This document shows, piece after piece, positions 1 through 7,780 of a DNA stretch of 64,000 nt. Source of the DNA: Baekduia alba (GTDB lineage Bacteria > Actinomycetota > Thermoleophilia > Solirubrobacterales > Solirubrobacteraceae); NCBI RefSeq assembly GCF_028416635.1, contig NZ_CP114013.1, forward strand, positions 4,960,001 through 5,024,000, given 5' to 3'. The notes beneath the pieces are model-generated. The model ran no database searches and had not been told where the DNA came from. It saw only the letters and a program-made list of their open reading frames with translations. The translations under genes and the position numbers were made by a program. Position 1 is the first letter of the stretch, and every line of letters starts with the position of its first letter.

Positions 1-652
1 AGGTGCCGTGCAGGATCGTCAACCCGTACACGAAGTCGGTCACCAGCAGCAGGGCGATGGCCGAGGACATCAGGTTGAACGCGGCGCCGCGCTTGCCGCC
101 GTCCAGCGCGAGGCGCAGCGCGGCCGCCAGCAGCAGGACGTCGCCCAGCGGGTAGGCGACCGAGACGAGCTTGGCGTCCAGCGACAGCGAGCCGTCGTGC
201 AGGTAGGGCGCGATCAGCGCGATCCACGACGGGACCGCGAGGCCGATCGTCAGGATCGCGGCGTCGACCGCGCCGCGGTCGGTGGAGCGCGACGCGCGCC
301 GCTTGACGACGAGCAGCAACCCCGCCATCAACACCGGGTAGACCAGGATGTAGGACGCGTCGCCCAGTGACGGGAACGGCGTCTCGTGCCCGGTCAGCTT
401 CGGGTAGCTGTAGGTGTACAGGTCGCCGAGCCAGAACAGCAGGAAGCCGCCCGCGAACCAGTACCACGGGCCCTTGGCCTCCGGCTGGTGGAGCCGGACG
501 GCGCACGGGATCGCGATGACGGGCGACAGACCCAGCGCGAACATCACGTAGGAGTTGCCCTTCAAGGGCGGCACCAACATGTACAACGTCGCCAGGACGG
601 CGGCCGCGGCCAGGAAGACGATCCAGGCGCGCTTCCGCAAGGTGGTGGTCAT
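1..652 (-). CDS. Multi-pass membrane sensor-like protein, N-terminal part (cut by window edge)
   Basis: The minus strand is open from an ATG at 652 to the window edge, about 217 codons. It begins MTTTLRKRAWIVFLAAAAV and contains six or more hydrophobic segments, separated by short loops such as WYWFAGGFLLFWLGDLYTY. The start overlaps the stop of the upstream PLP enzyme as ATGA, so the two are translationally coupled. This type of membrane module often forms the N-terminal sensor of actinobacterial GGDEF or EAL proteins, with the catalytic part following. That part lies outside the window, so the output domain is unknown. The frame and membrane character are seen directly; the signalling role is inference. 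Confidence 0.7.
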   Translation of the reverse strand, partial: MTTTLRKRAWIVFLAAAAVLATLYMLVPPLKGNSYVMFALGLSPVIAIPCAVRLHQPEAKGPWYWFAGGFLLFWLGDLYTYSYPKLTGHETPFPSLGDASYILVYPVLMAGLLLVVKRRASRSTDRGAVDAAILTIGLAVPSWIALIAPYLHDGSLSLDAKLVSVAYPLGDVLLLAAALRLALDGGKRGAAFNLMSSAIALLLVTDFVYGLTILHGT

Positions 653-1965
653 GCCGCGCTCCGCAGCGTCGTGGGTGGCTCGCCGGCCGGACGCAGCACG
701 CCGCGCGCCGCAAGCTCCTCCAGCGCGACGAGCAGGGTGTCGACCTCGGCGTCGGTGTTGGCCGCGGTCAGCTGCACACGGAAGCCGACCTCGTCCTTCG
801 GGACCAGCGGGTAGGCCGCGAGCGTCACGTAGACGCCGCGTTCGAAGAGGAAGCGGCCGACCGAGTCGATCTGCTCGTGGTCGCGCAGCGGGATCTCGAT
901 GATCGGCAGGCCCGAGCGGTTGGGCGTGTGGATGTCGAGCCGCGTCAGGCCGTCGAGCGTGCGGCGCGTCAGGCGCTCGAGCTCGTCGCGCAGCGCGTCG
1001 CCGCGGCGCTCGTTGACGTCGAGGCCGGCCAGGACCGTGGCCAGCGACGCGACCGGCGACGGGCCGGAGTACAGGTAGGGCGGCGCCGCGACCTTCAGCA
1101 GGTCCTTGACCTCGGTCGGGCAGGCGATGAACGCCAGCAGCGAGCTGTAGGACTTCGAGAAGCCGCCGACGAGGATCAGGTTGTCGTAGGACTCGCCGAA
1201 GTGCCGGACGATCGAGTTGCCCTTCGCCCCGTAGGGGTTGGTGACGTCCTCGCCGCGCTCGCCGATGACGCCGAAGCCGTGCGCGTCGTCGACGTAGAGC
1301 AGCGCGCCGTGCTTGCGCGCGACCTCGGCGAACGCGGGCAGATCCGGCGGGTTGCCGGTCATCGAGTTCACGCCGTCCATGCACACCAGGCGCGTGGGAT
1401 CGCGCTCGGCCGACAGCAGTTCGTCGAGGTGGTCGGGGTCCTCGAAGCGGAAGCGCCGGACCGCGGCGCCGCGGGCGCGAGCGGCCTGGCAGCCGTCGTA
1501 GATCGTCTTGTGCGCCCGGGCGTCGAGGAAGATCGTGCCGCTGGCGGCCAGCAGCGGGATCACCGACAGGTGGATGTGGGTGATCGTCGGCAGGACCAGC
1601 GAGTCCTGCGCGCCGAGCAGCGCGGTGAGGCGCTCCTCGATGTCCTCGTACAGACGCGGCGAGCCGAGCAGCCGCGACCACGAGGGGTGCGTGCCCCACG
1701 TGTCGAGGTAGGCCGGGACCGCGTCGATGATCTCGCGGTCGAGGTCGAAGCCGAGGTAGTTGCACGACGCGAAGTCGGCGAGCCACTGCTCGCCGACGCG
1801 GATCATGCGGCCGTCGATCTCGTCGATGACGGCGTCCACCATCGGGTGGGACGCCTTCAGCGCGGCGAGGTCGCGGCAGCTCTCGAGCCAGTGATCGAGC
1901 CACGGGCGCCGCGCGACAGGGCTGGCGGCGGGCGTGACGGCAGGGGATGACGACGTAGGACGCAT
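649..1965 (-). CDS. PLP-dependent alpha-oxoamine synthase-like aminotransferase (class I/II fold)
   Basis: A 438-aa fold-type I PLP enzyme. The YVDDAHGFGVIG stretch is the DxAHG signature of alpha-oxoamine synthases (BioF, Kbl, serine palmitoyltransferase, CqsA). GGFSKSYSS holds the expected Schiff-base lysine. These enzymes condense an amino acid with an acyl-CoA and lose CO2, or act as related aminotransferases. A GAGGGAGA ribosome-binding site lies just upstream of the ATG at 1965. No biotin or threonine catabolism gene is adjacent; instead the gene is coupled to a membrane sensor-like protein. Substrate is therefore not assigned. The family is clear. BioF, Kbl or an autoinducer synthase are all possible, and I would not choose between them. 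Confidence 0.85.
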   Translation of the reverse strand: MRPTSSSPAVTPAASPVARRPWLDHWLESCRDLAALKASHPMVDAVIDEIDGRMIRVGEQWLADFASCNYLGFDLDREIIDAVPAYLDTWGTHPSWSRLLGSPRLYEDIEERLTALLGAQDSLVLPTITHIHLSVIPLLAASGTIFLDARAHKTIYDGCQAARARGAAVRRFRFEDPDHLDELLSAERDPTRLVCMDGVNSMTGNPPDLPAFAEVARKHGALLYVDDAHGFGVIGERGEDVTNPYGAKGNSIVRHFGESYDNLILVGGFSKSYSSLLAFIACPTEVKDLLKVAAPPYLYSGPSPVASLATVLAGLDVNERRGDALRDELERLTRRTLDGLTRLDIHTPNRSGLPIIEIPLRDHEQIDSVGRFLFERGVYVTLAAYPLVPKDEVGFRVQLTAANTDAEVDTLLVALEELAARGVLRPAGEPPTTLRSAA

Positions 1966-2070
1966 GCTCTCCCTCTTGATCGGGCCGCGTGCGTCCGGTT
2001 TTAGGTCTGTCCATCGTTCTGGACGACTTTCTGCAGGTTCCCTGCGCGAATGCTGGGCGAAGCGAGCGGC

Positions 2071-3204
2071 TCAGCCGCCCCAGACGTCCTCCGCGACCTC
2101 CACCACGCGGCGCAGCTTGGCCACCTCCTGCTCGTAGGTGAGGGCGTTGCCTTCGACGGTCGAGGAGAAGCCGCATTGCGGCGAGAGGCACAACTGATCG
2201 AGATCCACGAACCGGCTGGCCTCCTCGATGCGGCGCTTGAGGACGTCGGCCGACTCCAGCTCGCCGCGCTTGGTGGTGACCAGGCCGAGGACGACGACCT
2301 TGCCCTTGGGCACGAACCGCAGCGGCTCGAAGCCGCCGCTGCGCGCGTCGTCCCACTCCATGAAGAAGCCGTCGACCTCGAGCTCGTTGAACAGCGCCTC
2401 GGCGACGAAGTCGTAGCCGCCCTCGGCGACCCACGAGGAGCGGAAGTTGCCGCGGCACATGTGCGTGGTCACGGCCATGCCGTCGGGCCGGCGCGACAGC
2501 GCCTCGTTGATGTGCCGGATGTAGGTCTCGTGCTGGTGCTCGCCGTCGCCGCCGATCTCGACGACGTGCTGGCGCTGCGCGGGGTCGTTGAGGTAGGCCA
2601 GCGAGGTGTCGTCGAACTGCAGGTAGGTGCAGCCCTCCTCGCCCAGCCGCCGGACCTCCTCGGCGTAGGCGGCGGTGAGGTCGGCCCAGAACGCGTCGAG
2701 GTCGGGGTACAGCGCCTCGTCGATCGACGCGCGGCCGCCGCGGTAGTGGACCATCGAGGGCGACGGGATCGTGAGCTTGGGGCGCACGCCGTCGCCGCCG
2801 GCGGCGACCTGCTCGCGCAGGAACGCGAAGTCCGCGCCGAAGATCGTCTCGCTCACGCCGAGCTTGCCGTCGATGTGCATCGCGGCGGGCGTGAACTCGA
2901 TGTCGCCCTCGGCGTTGTGGAACTGCACCTTCAGGTCGCCGGGCGCCTTGGTGACGCCGTCCAGGGCGTAGATGAAGTCCATGTGCCACGACGCCCGGCG
3001 GAGCTCCCCGTCGGTGGCGGACTTCAGGCCGACGTCGCGCTGCATCGCCACGACGTCGCGGATCGCGTCGTCCTCGGCGCCACGGAGCTCGACGTCGTCG
3101 ATCCGGCCCGCGGCGTGTGACGCGCGCGCGTCCAAGAGCGCGGGCGGGCGGAGCAGGCTGCCGACGTGGTCGGCGCGGAACGGCGGGGTCGTTCGCAGGC
3201 TCAT
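2071..3204 (-). CDS. MetE C-terminal-like (cobalamin-independent methionine synthase family) protein
   Basis: A 377-aa protein of the vitamin-B12-independent methionine synthase fold, without the N-terminal half of full MetE (about 750 aa). It starts with the ADHVGSLLRPP signature. It carries the zinc-ligand segments HMCRGNF and LCLSPQCGF expected for thiol activation. Such stand-alone proteins are usually annotated as 5-methyltetrahydropteroyltriglutamate--homocysteine methyltransferases, but many act on other thiols or methyl donors. The gene is single and divergent from the downstream GGDEF gene. The start at 3204 places the conserved HVGSLLRP segment at residues 13-20, as usual for the family. 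Confidence 0.85.
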   Translation of the reverse strand: MSLRTTPPFRADHVGSLLRPPALLDARASHAAGRIDDVELRGAEDDAIRDVVAMQRDVGLKSATDGELRRASWHMDFIYALDGVTKAPGDLKVQFHNAEGDIEFTPAAMHIDGKLGVSETIFGADFAFLREQVAAGGDGVRPKLTIPSPSMVHYRGGRASIDEALYPDLDAFWADLTAAYAEEVRRLGEEGCTYLQFDDTSLAYLNDPAQRQHVVEIGGDGEHQHETYIRHINEALSRRPDGMAVTTHMCRGNFRSSWVAEGGYDFVAEALFNELEVDGFFMEWDDARSGGFEPLRFVPKGKVVVLGLVTTKRGELESADVLKRRIEEASRFVDLDQLCLSPQCGFSSTVEGNALTYEQEVAKLRRVVEVAEDVWGG

Positions 3205-3298
3205 GGACCGAACCTACCCGCCGCGCGCGGTCCCACCCGTACAGGTGGAAGGCGAATAACTTGGCACGGCATCGCTTCAGGCGGCGGGAAAGAGGCCG

Positions 3299-5170
3299 AT
3301 GACCTCGAACAGCCGCGCGGTCACCGTCCGCCGGTGGACAACCCCGTTCAAGATCATCAACAACATGTCGCGTTCAGCCCGACGGCTCCTCCTCTTGTTC
3401 GCCGCCTGCATGGTGGTGGTCCTGGTGCTGCTCCCGGTCGAGCAGGGCGCCCGCTGGGGCGAGGTCGCCGCCGCGCTCGGGCTGCTCTTCGGCGCCGGCG
3501 GCGGGCTGGCGAGCACCGCGCGCGCCGGGTCCGAGCGGCGCGGCGTCTCGATCGCGAGCCTCGCCGCGCTGCTGATCGCGATCGCGCTGCTGCGCGACGG
3601 CGTCGGCGCCAACGCCGGCTTCGGCCCGCTGATCTTCCTGCCCGTGCTGTGGGCGGCGCTGGAGCGCCGGCGCGGCGAGCTGCTGCTCGTGCTCGTCGGC
3701 GTCGCGTGCGTCTACTTCCTGCCGCTGCTGCTCTCCGGCGACCACTACCCGGTCAGCACCTGGCGCGGCGGCACGCTCATGTTGGTGGTCTCGGCCGCGG
3801 TCGGCTTTGCGATCATCGGCCTCGTCGACCACGTGCGGGAGGAGGGCTCGCGCTCGCTGGCGATCCTCGACGCGATGAGCGAGGGCTTCGCGCTCACCCG
3901 CGACGGCGAGATCGTCCAGGTCAACCCCGCGCTGTGCGCGATCACCGGCTTCCGCGCCGACGAGCTGCTGGGCCAGCGCCCGCCGTTCGCGTTCTGGCCG
4001 CCGGGGTCGCACGAGGCCAACGCCGCGACGCTGAAGCGGATCGTCGACGCCGGCGGCGGGGCGTTCGGCATCGAGCTCGTCCGTGCCGACGGCACCCTCT
4101 TCCCGGCCGAGATCTCCGCGATTCCGACCGACATCGGCGACGAGAGCCGCTGCTTCCTGAACACCGTCCGCGACGTCACCGAGCTGCGCCACCACGAGGC
4201 CGCGCAGCGCCGCCACGCCGAGCAGCTCGCCGCGATCACCGACGTGATCCGCGAGATCGGCCACTGCGACCCGCTGGAGGCGCGGCCGACGATCTGCCGC
4301 ACGGCGCTGGCGCTGTGCGACGGCGCGCACGCCGTCAGCCTCTGGGAGCTCGAGGACCACGGCGCGCTGATCACGACCGCGACGCTGCCCGAGACCACGG
4401 CGCCCTACCGGGTCGAGGCGCACGCCCGCGACCACGGCGCGCACGTCGTGATGACGACCGGCCAGCCGCTGTTCGTGCCCGACGCGCGCGAGAGCCCGCA
4501 CTGCGACCGACGGATCATCGAGCTGCTCGGCGCCGCGTCGGTCCTCTTCATGCCGATCGCCGACCGCACCGGCGTGCGCGGCGCGCTCGCGGTGTCCTGG
4601 CCGGCGGCGCGCGCCGAGGCGACCGACGGCGACCTGCTGCTGGTCGGCGTCCTGGCCGGCGAGGCCGCGATCGCGATGCAACGCGCCGACCTGCTCGGGC
4701 GCCTGGACGAGCTGACGCGCACCGACGAGCTGACGGGGCTGCCGAACCGGCGCGCGTGGGACGAGCTGCTGACGCACGAGCTCGCGCTGACCGAGCGCCA
4801 CGGCGGCGCGGTGTCGGTCGCGATGCTCGACCTCGACTTCTTCAAGCGCTACAACGACGAGCACGGCCACCTCGCCGGCGACCGGCTGCTGCGCGCGGCC
4901 GCCGCGGCCTGGCAGTCGATGCTGCGCACGACCGACATCCTGGCCCGCTGGGGCGGCGAGGAGTTCGCGCTGATGCTGCCCGGCTGCGACGGCGCGGGCG
5001 CCGCGGCGCTGATCGAGCGCCTGCGCGGGACGCTGCCCGACGGCGTGACGTTCTCGGCCGGCGTCGCGACCTCGGACGGCCGGACGGCGCCGCGCGCGCT
5101 CGTCGACGCCGCCGACCAGGCGCTGTACCTGGCCAAGGCCGGCGGACGCGACCGCGTGGTCGTCGGCTAG
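3299..5170 (+). CDS. Membrane-anchored PAS-GAF-GGDEF diguanylate cyclase
   Basis: A 623-aa signalling protein. Residues about 28-175 contain several membrane segments. A PAS domain follows (ILDAMSEGFALTRDGEIVQVNPAL), then a GAF-like domain (about 290-450), then a C-terminal GGDEF domain starting at TDELTGLPNRRAWDELL. The active-site loop reads GGEEF, so cyclase activity (two GTP to c-di-GMP) is expected. The substrate and metal motif LDLDFFKRYNDEHGHLAGD is intact. No clear RxxD inhibitory site was seen. A GGGAAAGAGG ribosome-binding site supports the ATG at 3299; an ATG at 3365 lies closer to the first membrane segment but has a poor site. The stop codon overlaps that of the convergent peptidase. 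Confidence 0.9.
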   Translation: MTSNSRAVTVRRWTTPFKIINNMSRSARRLLLLFAACMVVVLVLLPVEQGARWGEVAAALGLLFGAGGGLASTARAGSERRGVSIASLAALLIAIALLRDGVGANAGFGPLIFLPVLWAALERRRGELLLVLVGVACVYFLPLLLSGDHYPVSTWRGGTLMLVVSAAVGFAIIGLVDHVREEGSRSLAILDAMSEGFALTRDGEIVQVNPALCAITGFRADELLGQRPPFAFWPPGSHEANAATLKRIVDAGGGAFGIELVRADGTLFPAEISAIPTDIGDESRCFLNTVRDVTELRHHEAAQRRHAEQLAAITDVIREIGHCDPLEARPTICRTALALCDGAHAVSLWELEDHGALITTATLPETTAPYRVEAHARDHGAHVVMTTGQPLFVPDARESPHCDRRIIELLGAASVLFMPIADRTGVRGALAVSWPAARAEATDGDLLLVGVLAGEAAIAMQRADLLGRLDELTRTDELTGLPNRRAWDELLTHELALTERHGGAVSVAMLDLDFFKRYNDEHGHLAGDRLLRAAAAAWQSMLRTTDILARWGGEEFALMLPGCDGAGAAALIERLRGTLPDGVTFSAGVATSDGRTAPRALVDAADQALYLAKAGGRDRVVVG

Positions 5171-6105
5171 CCGATCTGGCCCGCGGGCCACGTGCGCAGC
5201 AGCTCGACCACCGTCTCCCCCACCGCGTCGATCGCCGACGCCGACAGCTGGTCGTAGGTGTCGGCGTTGGTGTCCTTCACCGGATAGGACCAGTCGATGA
5301 AGTCGACGGCCGGCACGCCCGCCCGCAGGAACGGCGAGTGGTCGTCGATGATCGACGTCTCGACCGTGGCGGGGAAGACGCGGGCGACGCCGACGCGGCG
5401 CGCGGCGGCGCGGACCCGCCGCCACAGGTGCGCGTTCGAGGTGCCTTCGCGCGGCAGCTGCACGCCGCGGTTGCCCATGTAGTCGAGCAGGAGCATGGCC
5501 TTGGTGTCGCTCGCGTGGGCGTTGGCGTAGGCCTTGGATCCGCGCAGGGCGTCGTCGTAGAAGTCGTTGGTCGCAAACGGCTCCTCTTCGCCGTCGAAGA
5601 GCACGAACCGGATCGCCGGCGCGGTCGCGGGCCGGTGCAGGCGCTGGAGGTCGCGCGCGATCTCGACGACGCTGCCGACGGCCGCCGCCGCGTCGTTGGC
5701 GCCGACGAAGCCCTTCGGGTGGTACTCGGTGTCGTAGTGGGCCGCGACGACGATCGCGGGCGCGGTGCCGGGCAGCGCCCCGACGACGTTGCGCAGGCCG
5801 GGATGGCCCGGCACGTCCTCGAAGTGCGCGTCGGGCAGACGCCAGCGCAGCTGCTCGGCGACGGCGCGCAGCTGTGGCGAGCCGGCGGGGCGCTGGCCGG
5901 CGGCGAGCTGCAGGCGGACGGTGCGTAGGGCGCGCTGGGCGTCGAAGCGGTGCGTGGTCGCGGCCGGCGTCGTGGGCGCGGCGACGCGCGCGAGGCGATG
6001 GTGGCCGTGGTCGCTCGACAGCCACCACAGCGCGAGGCCGGCGAGGGCGGCGAGCTGGAGGGCGACGAGGACCACCACGCGGCGGACGGGGAACGTGGGA
6101 CCCAC
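5167..6105 (-). CDS. M28-family zinc peptidase, membrane-anchored
   Basis: A 312-aa metallopeptidase. One N-terminal membrane segment (VVVLVALQLAALAGLALWWL) anchors it with the catalytic domain outside. Di-zinc ligands of the M28 (aminopeptidase Y/S) fold are visible: AAHYDT, GANDAAAAVG, DGEEEPF and SIIDDHSPFL. The likely role is exopeptidase or glutaminyl-cyclase-like processing at the cell surface; the substrate is unknown. I chose a GTG at 6105. It lies 27 bp after the stop of the ArsR-type gene and directly precedes the membrane segment, whereas an upstream ATG at 6210 would add an unlikely Pro/Arg-rich stretch overlapping that gene. It is probably co-transcribed with the regulator. Confidence 0.8.
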   Translation of the reverse strand: MGPTFPVRRVVVLVALQLAALAGLALWWLSSDHGHHRLARVAAPTTPAATTHRFDAQRALRTVRLQLAAGQRPAGSPQLRAVAEQLRWRLPDAHFEDVPGHPGLRNVVGALPGTAPAIVVAAHYDTEYHPKGFVGANDAAAAVGSVVEIARDLQRLHRPATAPAIRFVLFDGEEEPFATNDFYDDALRGSKAYANAHASDTKAMLLLDYMGNRGVQLPREGTSNAHLWRRVRAAARRVGVARVFPATVETSIIDDHSPFLRAGVPAVDFIDWSYPVKDTNADTYDQLSASAIDAVGETVVELLRTWPAGQIG

Positions 6106-6131
6106 GCGAGGGATCGTGGCAGGCGCGCCCG

Positions 6132-6434
6132 TCAGTCGTCGCGCTCGAGCGGCGGCAGCGCGGCGTGGACGCGCTGGAGGTGGCGGATCTGCGCGGCGAC
6201 CGTCGCCCACCCCGGCCGGGCGACGCGGAGGTGGCGCGGGGTCGCGCCGTCGACGACCAGGCCCAGCTCGTGCAGCGTCGCGACGTGCTGGTGGACCTGA
6301 CCCTCGGTGACGTCGAGCAGCGGCGCCAGCGCCTCCGGGGTGCTCTCGCCCTCCTGCTCCAGCGCGACCAGCAGCGCCATCCGGATCGGCTGGGCGAGCG
6401 CCGCCAGCACGGCCTCGTCGATGGGCTCAGCCAT
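6132..6434 (-). CDS. ArsR-type winged-helix transcriptional regulator
   Basis: A 100-aa winged-helix protein: DEAVLAALAQPIRMALLVAL, then TPEALAPLLDVTEGQVHQHV as the helix-turn-helix, then a wing (LGLVVDGATPRHLRVARPG). No metal-binding ELCVCDL-type cysteine motif is present, so it is probably not an arsenic sensor. The start at 6434 is the ATG directly before the conserved domain. Just upstream sits a 24-bp inverted repeat (6454-6477), a likely autoregulatory operator. The M28 peptidase follows 27 bp downstream and is the obvious target gene. Confidence 0.8.
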   Translation of the reverse strand: MAEPIDEAVLAALAQPIRMALLVALEQEGESTPEALAPLLDVTEGQVHQHVATLHELGLVVDGATPRHLRVARPGWATVAAQIRHLQRVHAALPPLERDD

Positions 6435-6453
6435 CCTCGCGCACGATAACTCG

Positions 6454-6477
6454 ACTGTGCAGCATTTGCTGAACAGT
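6454..6477. promoter_or_regulatory. 24-bp near-perfect inverted repeat, candidate operator
   Basis: Arms are ACTGT and CAGCA on the left, mirrored by TGCTG and ACAGT on the right, around a central TT. Ten of eleven arm positions are complementary. It lies 20 bp upstream of the ArsR-type start codon and between divergent regulators, so autorepression is the simplest reading. Confidence 0.6.
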
Positions 6478-6564
6478 GATGAGGTGAGCGACCCCGAACG
6501 CGTGACATCCGCGAACGGCCCGGCCCGGCGCGGGCGCGCATCGACGGACGACCACCGGCTTGTT

Positions 6565-6581
6565 CTGTTCATTGGGAACAG
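6565..6581. promoter_or_regulatory. Inverted repeat CTGTTC-N5-GAACAG upstream of HTH gene
   Basis: Perfect 6-bp arms with a 5-bp spacer, ending 22 bp before the ATG at 6604. It is a likely binding site for the XRE-like protein encoded immediately downstream, or for another dimeric repressor. The sequence is directly visible; the function is inferred. Confidence 0.45.
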
Positions 6582-6603
6582 GAATAGGCAGAATCTAGCT
6601 GAG

Positions 6604-7005
6604 ATGGTCGCTCGCTGTCAACTCCTGGCCGATTCTGTCCGCGTACGGTCGGGGTTCCGCGTGCTCGACCAGGATGAGATCCGCCGGCGCATCCGCGCCG
6701 CCATGGCGCTGGCCGACATCTCCAGCTGGGAGGAGCTCGCCGAGCGCACCCCGCTGAGCCGCTCGACCCTGAAGGACCTCGGCACCGTGCGCGGCCGCGC
6801 CGAGGAGACGCACCTGCGCGTCATCGCCGCCGCCTGCGGGCTGCCCTACGCGTGGTTCACCGTCGCCGACCTGGGGCGCGCCGTCGCGCGCGAGGACGAG
6901 GAGCCGACGGTCGCCGAGCGGCTCGAGGCGCTCGAGGCGCAGGTCGCCGCGCTGGTCCGCCGGGCGGGCGCGGCGCCGCCGCCGGACGGCGACGGCGGCG
7001 CCTGA
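6604..7005 (+). CDS. XRE-like helix-turn-helix protein with C-terminal coiled coil
   Basis: A 133-aa protein. Residues about 22-85 form an XRE/lambda-repressor-like helical domain (IRRRIRAAMALADISSWEEL, then LSRSTLKDLGTVRG, then LRVIAAACGLPYAWFTV). A charged Glu/Arg/Ala coiled coil (VAERLEALEAQVAALVRRAG) and a short acidic tail follow. This layout resembles small prophage-type or single-protein regulators. A GTG at 6661 is an alternative start that would shorten the N-terminus by 19 residues. It is convergent with the next winged-helix gene. Its targets are unknown, but the inverted repeat at 6565-6581 suggests autoregulation. Confidence 0.65.
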   Translation: MVARCQLLADSVRVRSGFRVLDQDEIRRRIRAAMALADISSWEELAERTPLSRSTLKDLGTVRGRAEETHLRVIAAACGLPYAWFTVADLGRAVAREDEEPTVAERLEALEAQVAALVRRAGAAPPPDGDGGA

Positions 7006-7017
7006 CTCCTCGCCCCC

Positions 7018-7479
7018 TCAGCCCTGCGCGGCGCGCGCGGTCGACGCGGAAGCGATCGCGCGCACTTCGGGCTGAAGCTGGGAGATGACGCCGCGCAGCT
7101 CGCGGCGCGCGCGGTCGTCGAGCGCGACAGGGCGCGGGTAGCCGCCCTCGGGGCCGGGCACGGTCAGGGCTCCGCACAGGCTCAGCAGCGTGCCCACGGG
7201 ATCGCTGAGCGTCGCCTCCTGCTCGTTGAGCGACAGCATGTAGAAGTGCTCCACCGCGCCGCGCACGCGCCCTTCGTCGGCGAGCTCGACGACGCCCGCG
7301 GCCACGAGCGTCCGCACGTGGTAGGCGACGGAGCCCAGCGTTCCGCCGGTGATCCGCGAGAGCTGCGTCGGGCTGATCGGCCTGCCGTAGCTGCGCATCA
7401 CGTCGACGATCTGGTCGCGCACCGGGTGCGGCCGCAGCGTCGCGCGCCGGTGCTCCATCTGCTTCTTGGTCGGGGCCAT
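7018..7479 (-). CDS. Winged-helix (ArsR-like) transcriptional regulator
   Basis: A 153-aa protein with a central winged helix: HPVRDQIVDVMRSYGRPISP, then TQLSRITGGTLGSVAYHVRTLVAAGVVEL as the helix-turn-helix, then a wing ending in VEHFYMLS. The C-terminal 60 residues are helical and show no metal ligands. This arrangement is common in actinobacterial ArsR-like regulators of unknown effector. The start at 7479 (MAPTKKQM) is preferred to an ATG three codons upstream. The stop lies 12 bp from the convergent XRE-like gene. Confidence 0.75.
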   Translation of the reverse strand: MAPTKKQMEHRRATLRPHPVRDQIVDVMRSYGRPISPTQLSRITGGTLGSVAYHVRTLVAAGVVELADEGRVRGAVEHFYMLSLNEQEATLSDPVGTLLSLCGALTVPGPEGGYPRPVALDDRARRELRGVISQLQPEVRAIASASTARAAQG

Positions 7480-7488
7480 GCGCGGCAC

Positions 7489-7745
7489 CGTAGCCGCCCG
7501 CGGCTCTGTATCAAACTGCGGTTTTACAGTGGAGTTCCTTGACCATTTGCGGCCGGCCTCCGCTGGGCGTGGCGGATCAGCGTCCGTCGTCGCGTTCGCC
7601 GCGCCTGCCGACCAGCCGGTCGACGGCGGCGAGGACCCATGTGCCGAGCGCCACGACGACCGCGAGGCTCATCAGCCGAAGATGTCAGCGTCTGTTGACA
7701 TGAGCGCAGCGAACTCTAGCACGAAGCCGCGGGCCGCCCTGCTAT
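7489..7745. other. Intergenic region with weak promoter elements and a 31-codon membrane ORF
   Basis: There is no firm gene here. A minus-strand ORF at 7577-7672 would encode 31 residues with one hydrophobic helix (MSLAVVVALGTWVLAAV), but it has no ribosome-binding site. A TTGACA at 7695-7700 is a good -35 box for the downstream oxidoreductase, though the matching -10 is poor. A small inverted repeat (ACTG...CAGT, 7515-7530) lies upstream of the winged-helix gene. Confidence 0.3.
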
Positions 7746-7763
7746 GTTCGACATCACTCGAAC
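7746..7763 (+). promoter_or_regulatory. Inverted repeat GTTCGA-N6-TCGAAC before the F420-type oxidoreductase gene
   Basis: Perfect 6-bp arms, ending 17 bp before the ATG at 7781 and just before the AGGAGG ribosome-binding site. The position suits a repressor operator or a small RNA hairpin in the leader; the sequence does not decide between them. Confidence 0.45.
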
Positions 7764-7780
7764 CAGGAGGGTGATGCGGC

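Noticed and set aside
3374-6541. A 1,055-codon minus-strand open frame
   Set aside because: It lies antisense to the GGDEF gene and across the peptidase and ArsR-type genes. Its product is Arg/Pro/Ala-rich with no domain; long antisense frames are expected at this GC content.
7577-7672. A 31-aa single-helix membrane peptide gene on the minus strand
   Set aside because: There is no ribosome-binding site and nothing to support conservation; hydrophobic short frames are common here by chance.
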